A DNA stretch of 64,000 nt, taken from NCBI GenBank assembly GCA_017608025.1, contig JAFCGM010000004.1, positions 1 to 64,000 on the forward strand. Direction: 5' to 3'. The stretch is from Candidatus Pacearchaeota archaeon. Lineage in GTDB: Archaea > Nanobdellota > Nanobdellia > UBA10117 > JABICX01. The notes below the pieces were generated by a model that saw nothing but the letters and a program-made list of their open reading frames with translations, was not told the origin of the DNA and ran no database searches. Position numbers and translations under genes: made by a program. The first letter of the stretch is position 1; every line of letters begins with the position of its first letter. Shown here one piece after another: positions 59,694 to 64,000 of this stretch.

Positions 59694-61595
59694 ATGAAAG
59701 TGCTTGCAGGGATAGAAATAAAAAAAGTTTTGCAGGAAAATAAGGAAATAAAAGGAAGCTACTTGAACAAAGTCTATCAGCCAACTCCCTTTGAGCTAAT
59801 TCTGAAATTCCATTCCCAAAAGAAGAAAACTCATTTGAAAATAATATCTGGAAAGGCGATTTTCGCAACACAATTCAAATACAAAACTTCCAGAAAAATA
59901 CATTCTTTTTGTAAGCTTCTGAGAAAAAAAATCACTAGAGCAAAACTTACTGAAATAAAGCAAATAGGAATTGACAGAATTGTTGAATTTCACTTTGAAA
60001 AAAAAGATGAGAAAACAATACTAATTGCAGAGCTATTCAGCAAAGGAAACTTCATTTTGTGCAACAGCAAAAGAAAAATAATTGCTTGCGCTTCACCGCA
60101 AACCTGGAAAGACCGAGAAGTAAAAAAAGGTCTGGAATACAAATTACCGCCTTTAAAAGAAAATGTATTGAAAAGCAAAACAGAAATAAAAAAAGAGCTT
60201 TCAAAAAACAAAACAAGAAGAGCAATTGCAGTAATATCTGCAATGGGAATTGGAAGCAACTATGCTGAAGAAATATGCAGAAAAATCAACTGCACATCAG
60301 AAGACCTTATTTCAAAAATCGGAATTGAAAAAACTTGTTCAGGAATAATGAACTTTCTAGGGAAAGTTGAAAAAAGCACAGGATATATTGTAAGGGAAAA
60401 CAAAGAACCAATTGACGCAACATTAATCAAACTTGAAAAATATTTAAAAAGCAAAACCGAAAAAGCAGATTCATTTAATCAGGCTCTTGATATATTCTTT
60501 TCAACAAGCAAACTAATGGAAAAAAATCAGGAACTGGAAAAATCAATAAGCAAAAGAAAGGAAAAAATCAAAAACATAATAAAAAACCAGAAAAAAGCTC
60601 TGCAAAAAAATCAAAAGACGCAGGAAGAAGAAAAGAAAAAAGGGGATTTAATTTATGAAAACTATTCCAAAATAGAGCAGTTGCTTTATGAAATCTCACA
60701 AATGAGCAAAAAAGAGCTTGAAGATTTTGAAAAGCAAATAAAGCAGGGAAACACAATTCTGCCTATAGAAAAAATCGACCAGAAAGCAAAAACCATAACT
60801 TTGAAATTAAAAAACAAACTAATTCCTCTGAACTACAAAAAAAGCCTTGGTGAAAATGCAAGTAATTTTTATGAAAAATCAAAAAAAGCAAAGTCAAAAA
60901 TTCCTTCAATTCAAAAAATAATAAAGCAGTCAAAAGAAAAACTGTCAAATTTAAAGAAAAACCTCCCAGAAAAAAAACCTGAATTAAAGAAAATAAAGAA
61001 AAAGCAGTGGTATGAAAAATTTCATTGGTTCAGAACATCAAACAATCTTCTGGCAATAGGTGGAAAAGATGCAACTCAAAACGAAATGCTAATTAAAAAA
61101 CATGCTGAAAAAAACGACCTTGTTTTTCACACAGAAATGCCTGGCTCTCCTTTTTTCATACTTAAAAACGGAAAACAAGCTGCTGAAAAAGACAAAAAAG
61201 AAACTGCAATCGCTGTTGCCTCGTTTTCCCGTGCATGGAAACTTGGATTTGGAAGCACAGATGTTTACAGTATCTCTTCTGAACAAGTAAGTAAAAAAGC
61301 AAAAGCAGGCGAATTCCTTGGAAAAGGAGCATTCATAATCCGAGGCAGTAAAAACTTTTTCAGAAACACCGAACTAGAGCTTGCAGTATCAGAAGTAAAT
61401 AATAAAATTATCATTGGTCCAGTATCTGCAATAAAGAAAAAAGCAAAAAAATATATTTCATTAAAACCCGGCTATAATAAAAAAACAGAAATTGCAAAGA
61501 AAATAGCCAGCAAATTAAATATTAAAGATATTAATGAAATAGTGTCTATACTCCCAGCAGGAAACTCAAGAATTGAAAAAATCACTCTCTCTTAA
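59694..61595 (+). CDS. rqcH: Ribosome quality-control protein RqcH/NEMF (NFACT)
   Basis: Binds the 50S subunit with stalled peptidyl-tRNA and, in relatives, adds C-terminal Ala or other tails. 633 residues: NFACT-N (GSYLNKVYQPTPFELILKFH), central HhH (AISAMGIGSNYAEEICRKIN, slightly rephrased at the junction), coiled coils (about 270-345, 395-430) and NFACT-R (WYEKFHWFRTSNNLLAIGG; HTEMPGSPFFILKNG). Length and order are typical of archaeal forms. Confidence 0.93.
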   Translation: MKVLAGIEIKKVLQENKEIKGSYLNKVYQPTPFELILKFHSQKKKTHLKIISGKAIFATQFKYKTSRKIHSFCKLLRKKITRAKLTEIKQIGIDRIVEFHFEKKDEKTILIAELFSKGNFILCNSKRKIIACASPQTWKDREVKKGLEYKLPPLKENVLKSKTEIKKELSKNKTRRAIAVISAMGIGSNYAEEICRKINCTSEDLISKIGIEKTCSGIMNFLGKVEKSTGYIVRENKEPIDATLIKLEKYLKSKTEKADSFNQALDIFFSTSKLMEKNQELEKSISKRKEKIKNIIKNQKKALQKNQKTQEEEKKKGDLIYENYSKIEQLLYEISQMSKKELEDFEKQIKQGNTILPIEKIDQKAKTITLKLKNKLIPLNYKKSLGENASNFYEKSKKAKSKIPSIQKIIKQSKEKLSNLKKNLPEKKPELKKIKKKQWYEKFHWFRTSNNLLAIGGKDATQNEMLIKKHAEKNDLVFHTEMPGSPFFILKNGKQAAEKDKKETAIAVASFSRAWKLGFGSTDVYSISSEQVSKKAKAGEFLGKGAFIIRGSKNFFRNTELELAVSEVNNKIIIGPVSAIKKKAKKYISLKPGYNKKTEIAKKIASKLNIKDINEIVSILPAGNSRIEKITLS

Positions 61596-62013
61596 ATTTT
61601 TTCTTAACTTTCCTTGAAGCAGAATTCTCTGCCTCCCTAAATGCCTCATTAACAAGATGCTCTGGCCAGCCAACAGAAAGAAGCTCTTTTCTAACAGTAA
61701 GCCGGTTTTCCCCCATTCCAAGCTTGTAGTCAATGTAATCCATAAGTTCCTCTTTTTTTGTTTTCGGACGATACAAATGCTTGAATCTCTTCACTGATTC
61801 AATTCCCACATCTATTGGCTTGAAACGAATAAAAACAAAAGCAATAACAATCAAAGCAATTACTCCAATAATAATCCATCCAATGTAATTGTAACTGCTT
61901 TGCATCCTCAATTCTGAAACAGAGCGTCCTGAAATTCCTGAAACAAAAGGAACAAAAACTATCAAAAACAAAAGTACAAAAATCAAAGCAGCAAATCTAT
62001 GGCTTTTGTCCAT
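61582..62013 (-). CDS. Two-TM protein with C-terminal helical hairpin domain
   Basis: 143 residues. TM1 (about 7-27) may be a signal; TM2 is about 43-63. The C-terminal part, ELMDYIDYKLGMGENRLTVR then ELLSVGWPEHLVNEAF, resembles a short archaeal helical domain that often follows TMs, with a GW before the last helix. A basic tail ends it. Overlaps rqcH by 14 bases. Confidence 0.6.
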   Translation of the reverse strand: MDKSHRFAALIFVLLFLIVFVPFVSGISGRSVSELRMQSSYNYIGWIIIGVIALIVIAFVFIRFKPIDVGIESVKRFKHLYRPKTKKEELMDYIDYKLGMGENRLTVRKELLSVGWPEHLVNEAFREAENSASRKVKKKFKRE

Positions 62014-62091
62014 AAACTTAAAAAGCGATAATTCTTATTAACTTTTTCTAACTCCAAAATCTATTTAAATAATCACTCTTTTTTTGTTTTC

Positions 62092-62484
62092 ATGGCTTCA
62101 ACAGAAAAATATGTTCAATTTGAAAACCCGGCATTTTTCAAAAAAATACTAAAAAGCATCTCTTACAGAATAATAGAAAGTATAAACTATGCAAATTTTT
62201 ACAATGAATCTATGGATGAAAAAACTGAAAATATCCAAGACCTAAAAAGAATAATAAAATCTCTGAAACAGCAAAACAAAGACCTTGCAAAATATATGAA
62301 CAAGGAAAACAAGTCAGAAGAGAAAAACAAAGAAGAAAAAGCAAAGCAAAGCAAAAAGCAGGAAAAATCAAGCAAGAAAGCAAAGCAAAGCAAAAACAAG
62401 AAAAGCAATAACCAAAGCAAAGAAAAAGACGCTCTTGCTGAATTAAAGGAAAGCCTAAAAAAACTTAGAAGCGAACTAAACTAA
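62092..62484 (+). CDS. Lys/Ser-rich coiled-coil protein
   Basis: 130 residues. Residues 1-70 are helical; residues about 75-110 are a low-complexity Lys/Ser/Gln/Asn run; the end is ALAELKESLKKLRSELN. Strong positive charge suggests nucleic-acid contact. No family recognised. Confidence 0.55.
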   Translation: MASTEKYVQFENPAFFKKILKSISYRIIESINYANFYNESMDEKTENIQDLKRIIKSLKQQNKDLAKYMNKENKSEEKNKEEKAKQSKKQEKSSKKAKQSKNKKSNNQSKEKDALAELKESLKKLRSELN

Positions 62485-62589
62485 ATCTAAATACAAAATC
62501 TTTTTAATAATTATTAATTTTCTATAAATACTCTCTTAGAAGTGAAAAACAAATTTGTTTGGGATAAAAACCTTTTCCAAAGAGTTTCA

Positions 62590-62663
62590 GGGCCGATGGT
62601 CTAGTCGGTTATGACGTCTGCTTGACGTGCAGGAGGTCCCCGGTTCAAATCCGGGTCGGCCCA
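62590..62663 (+). tRNA. tRNA-Val (GAC)
   Basis: Acceptor GGGCCGA pairs with TCGGCCC; D arm GTC/GAC; anticodon stem TCTGC/GCAGG with loop TTGACGT (anticodon GAC); T arm CCCGG-TTCAAAT-CCGGG; discriminator A at 62663. No intron. Two bases after it starts a 32-base hairpin element. Confidence 0.93.
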
Positions 62664-62664
62664 C

Positions 62665-62696
62665 TCGCCCCTTTTAGAAAAAGCGGCGGCGGAAAA
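62665..62696 (+). repeat. 32-bp dispersed hairpin element, copy B
   Basis: Exact reverse complement of 34989-35020. It lies immediately after tRNA-Val. CGCCCCTTTT-AGA-AAAAGCGGCG forms the hairpin. Confidence 0.8.
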
Positions 62697-62758
62697 ATTC
62701 AATGAGAAAGCAGTTCCTTTTTGAGAACTTTTTCCAACTCTTGGTTTGGAATGAAGCA

Positions 62759-62814
62759 AGCAGGCATCAAATCAATATGTGCCTGCTGAAAGTGCAAGCT
62801 GATTTTGCAGCTTT
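62759..62814 (+). repeat. Two-hairpin dispersed element, copy 3, abutting tRNA-Leu
   Basis: Stem 1: AGCAGGCA pairs with TGCCTGCT around a 13-base loop similar to copy 1. The linker GAAAGTG follows. Stem 2: AAGCTG pairs with CAGCTT around ATTTTG. The element ends at the base before tRNA-Leu begins (62815), so it would be in the tRNA 5' leader if transcribed. Confidence 0.8.
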
Positions 62815-62898
62815 GCGAGGATGCCGGAGCGGCCAAACGGGATGGACTCAAGATCCATTGGCTTAGTGCCTACGGGGGTTCAAATCCTCCTCCTCGCA
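62815..62898 (+). tRNA. tRNA-Leu (CAA)
   Basis: Acceptor GCGAGGA pairs with TCCTCGC; anticodon stem TGGA/TCCA with loop CTCAAGA (anticodon CAA); long variable arm TTGGCTTAGTGCCTACG typical of Leu; T arm GGGGG-TTCAAAT-CCTCC; discriminator A. No intron. Confidence 0.9.
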
Positions 62899-63032
62899 TT
62901 TTTTCTTAGAAAGAAAACATGCATTAAAAGAAACTTTTCTTTTGGAAACTTACCTTTTCTTTTTTGAAAAGAAAAGGGAGAAATCCTCCTCCTCGCATTT
63001 TTTCTTAGAAAGAAAACATGCATTAAAAGAAA
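62882..63032. repeat. 52-bp perfect direct repeat of the tRNA-Leu 3' end (62882-62933, 62981-63032) flanking a hairpin
   Basis: Unit one begins in the T-loop of tRNA-Leu and runs 35 bases past the gene. Unit two is identical. The 47-base spacer ends in CCTTTTCTTTT-TTG-AAAAGAAAAGG, an 11-bp hairpin of the same type as after trm5. Confidence 0.88.
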
Positions 63033-63041
63033 AACAATTTA

Positions 63042-63149
63042 TTTTTTGCAAGCTTTTTCCTAAAAAGCTTTTGGGAAAAGAAAACCTGCCCTAAAAGAAA
63101 CAATGTTTTTTGCAAGCTTTTTCCTAAAAAGCTTTTGGGAAAAGAAAAC
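63042..63149. repeat. 44-bp hairpin element in tandem (63042-63085, 63106-63149)
   Basis: Two identical units contain AAGCTTTTT-CC-TAAAAAGCTT. They are separated by 20 bases that resemble the CTAAAAGAAA tail of the preceding repeat. This fills the gap between tRNA-Leu and scpB; no gene is present. Confidence 0.82.
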
Positions 63150-63159
63150 TGAACTAAAG

Positions 63160-63657
63160 TCAGGCTTTATTCTCAAGTCCTTCAAGAGCTTCAGGAGTAA
63201 GTTCCTGATCTTGGCTTATTTTAAAATACTCGTAAAACTTTTTCGTAGGAAAAACAAGCTCAGTTTTTCCTTTTTTCTTTGACTCCACAAATCCTCTTTT
63301 CTTCAGTTTCTTAATGTGATTATAAGCCTTGTTGCTCCGAAACTTTGCAACTTCATTTTGAGTAATCTCCTTTTTCCAGGCAATATAAGCAAGAGTCTGT
63401 AAAACTGCCTTGTTCATCTCTGGAATTGCGGCTTCCTTAACTAAGTCAGAATACTCACCCCGAACCTTGAACTTCCATTTTTTGTTTTCCTCAACAAGAT
63501 TAATTCCCCTGTTAAAAAACTCCTCTTGCATTTTCTCTAATATTTTTTTAACCTGACCAATGCTGCCAACGCCAATTTTCCTTGACAAAGTCTTAACATG
63601 CATCCCTTCTGGAACGCAAAACAAAACTGCTTCAATTTTCTTCTTTAAATCTTCCAT
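63160..63657 (-). CDS. scpB: Segregation and condensation protein B (ScpB)
   Basis: Winged-helix partner of SMC-ScpA condensin. From ATG 63657: MEDLKKKIEAVLFCVPEGMH, VKTLSRKIGVGS, KFKVRGEYSDLVKEAAIP, VLQTLAYIAWKKEITQNEVA (second wHTH), KLKKRGFVESKKKG. 165 residues, a typical archaeal size. The longer reading from 63714 runs through the inserted element and is rejected; the start region is duplicated at 63706-63740. Confidence 0.85.
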   Translation of the reverse strand: MEDLKKKIEAVLFCVPEGMHVKTLSRKIGVGSIGQVKKILEKMQEEFFNRGINLVEENKKWKFKVRGEYSDLVKEAAIPEMNKAVLQTLAYIAWKKEITQNEVAKFRSNKAYNHIKKLKKRGFVESKKKGKTELVFPTKKFYEYFKISQDQELTPEALEGLENKA

Positions 63658-63740
63658 CTTTGGATTTTGTTTAGGGGTTGGAAGACCCTTTTTGAAAGGG
63701 AATTCCTGCTTCAATTTTCTTCTTTAAACCTTCCATCTTT
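63627..63740. repeat. 35-bp direct repeat of the scpB start (63627-63661, 63706-63740) flanking a hairpin element
   Basis: The units differ at one base. Unit one carries the functional scpB start. Unit two carries an identical start but also the stop codon of the upstream gene (RWKV, stop at 63724). The spacer shares the GGTTGGAAGACCCTTTTTGA element with the tRNA-Trp locus. So each copy preserves the end of a different gene. Confidence 0.85.
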
Positions 63741-64000
63741 TCTTGCTTCTTCTGCTTTTTTTGATTTTCTTATTTTTATCATATACAAAAGACAGCACAA
63801 ATACGCTTGTAGCTGGAACAAGGCCAATCATAAATGAAATAAACATGAAAATATCTCCTCTATACAGATTAGCAAAAGCGTAAAACGCAAGAGCAATTAC
63901 AATAATTCCGTAAAGCATTTTTGAAATCTGGTCTGACTTCTTTACTTTCAAAATCTTTTTCAGCTGAAAAAAATGCGAAAGTGAAAGCAAAATTCCAACC
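63724..64000 (-). CDS. Membrane protein, 5' end beyond window
   Basis: The frame is open to the window edge, so the start is unseen. Two TMs (MLYGIIVIALAFYAFANLY; IFMFISFMIGLVPATSVFVL) and a basic tail. Its stop lies inside the duplicated scpB start, showing that the two genes once overlapped. No family recognised. Confidence 0.6.
   Translation of the reverse strand, partial: VGILLSLSHFFQLKKILKVKKSDQISKMLYGIIVIALAFYAFANLYRGDIFMFISFMIGLVPATSVFVLSFVYDKNKKIKKSRRSKKRWKV

Noticed and set aside
62882-63149. CRISPR array
   Set aside because: Only two copies of each repeat, spacers contain hairpins rather than unique sequence, and no cas gene is nearby.
63658-63714. N-terminal extension of ScpB from 63714
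   Set aside because: The extension is translated from the inserted element; homology starts at MEDLKKKIEAVLF.
34896-63740. Assembly artefact as the explanation for all direct repeats
   Set aside because: It cannot explain the diverged but coding-conserved copies at ogg and trm5; it remains possible for the exact copies and should be checked with reads.

Overview
The window is AT-rich archaeal chromosome. Archaeal markers include ribosomal protein L10e, FEN1 with a PIP-box-like tail, Trm5, DphB, aEF1B, an archaeal TrpRS beside a tRNA-Trp whose intron lies after the anticodon, TruD, NEMF/RqcH and a methanococcal-type S-layer protein. Short genes, many start/stop overlaps, numerous small membrane proteins and LamG/DUF2341 surface proteins suggest a DPANN archaeon, probably Pacearchaeota or Woesearchaeota. 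That placement is an inference; no rRNA is present.

Layout. 1-6102: a giant multidomain surface protein, cut by the window edge. 6.1-11 kb: a decayed hemerythrin gene, Sua5, a phosphodiesterase, and a DNA-repair pair (Ogg plus a frameshifted endonuclease III). 11-14.7 kb: a tight operon of an Asp/Glu-type racemase and three ATP-grasp ligases. 14.9-21.8 kb: membrane and coiled-coil proteins, an orphan ABC-ATPase tail, dCMP deaminase, an ArsR-iscS-iscU Fe-S operon with an operator-like palindrome, a degenerate PEP-synthase-like protein, and L10e. 22-37.4 kb: a Tad/type IV pilus-like secretion cluster running leftward from a TadA-type ATPase and a TadC-type membrane protein into at least eleven proteins with prepilin-like N-termini, one with a betagamma-crystallin-like region and one with an EF-hand-like loop. 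37.6-44.2 kb: coiled-coil proteins, paired membrane paralogues and a tandem pair of large membrane/coiled-coil paralogues. 44.3-49.2 kb: translation and repair genes. 49.4-58.9 kb: glycosyltransferase, thioredoxin-like, TruD, export protein, aEF1B, the S-layer gene with a divergent winged-helix regulator, and a lamin-tail protein. 59-64 kb: RqcH, small coiled-coil and membrane proteins, tRNA-Val, tRNA-Leu and ScpB.

The most unusual signal lies between genes. Short palindromic hairpins recur through the window, and in at least eight places such an element sits between two direct copies of the adjacent gene's end or of its promoter/start region (23-75 bp). In the two diverged cases (ogg and trm5) the extra copy still reads as the same protein end, mostly with synonymous changes. 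A separate two-hairpin element occurs three times with compensatory base changes in both stems. I read these as one or more families of small dispersed elements that insert at gene boundaries while leaving the genes intact; I do not recognise them as a described family.
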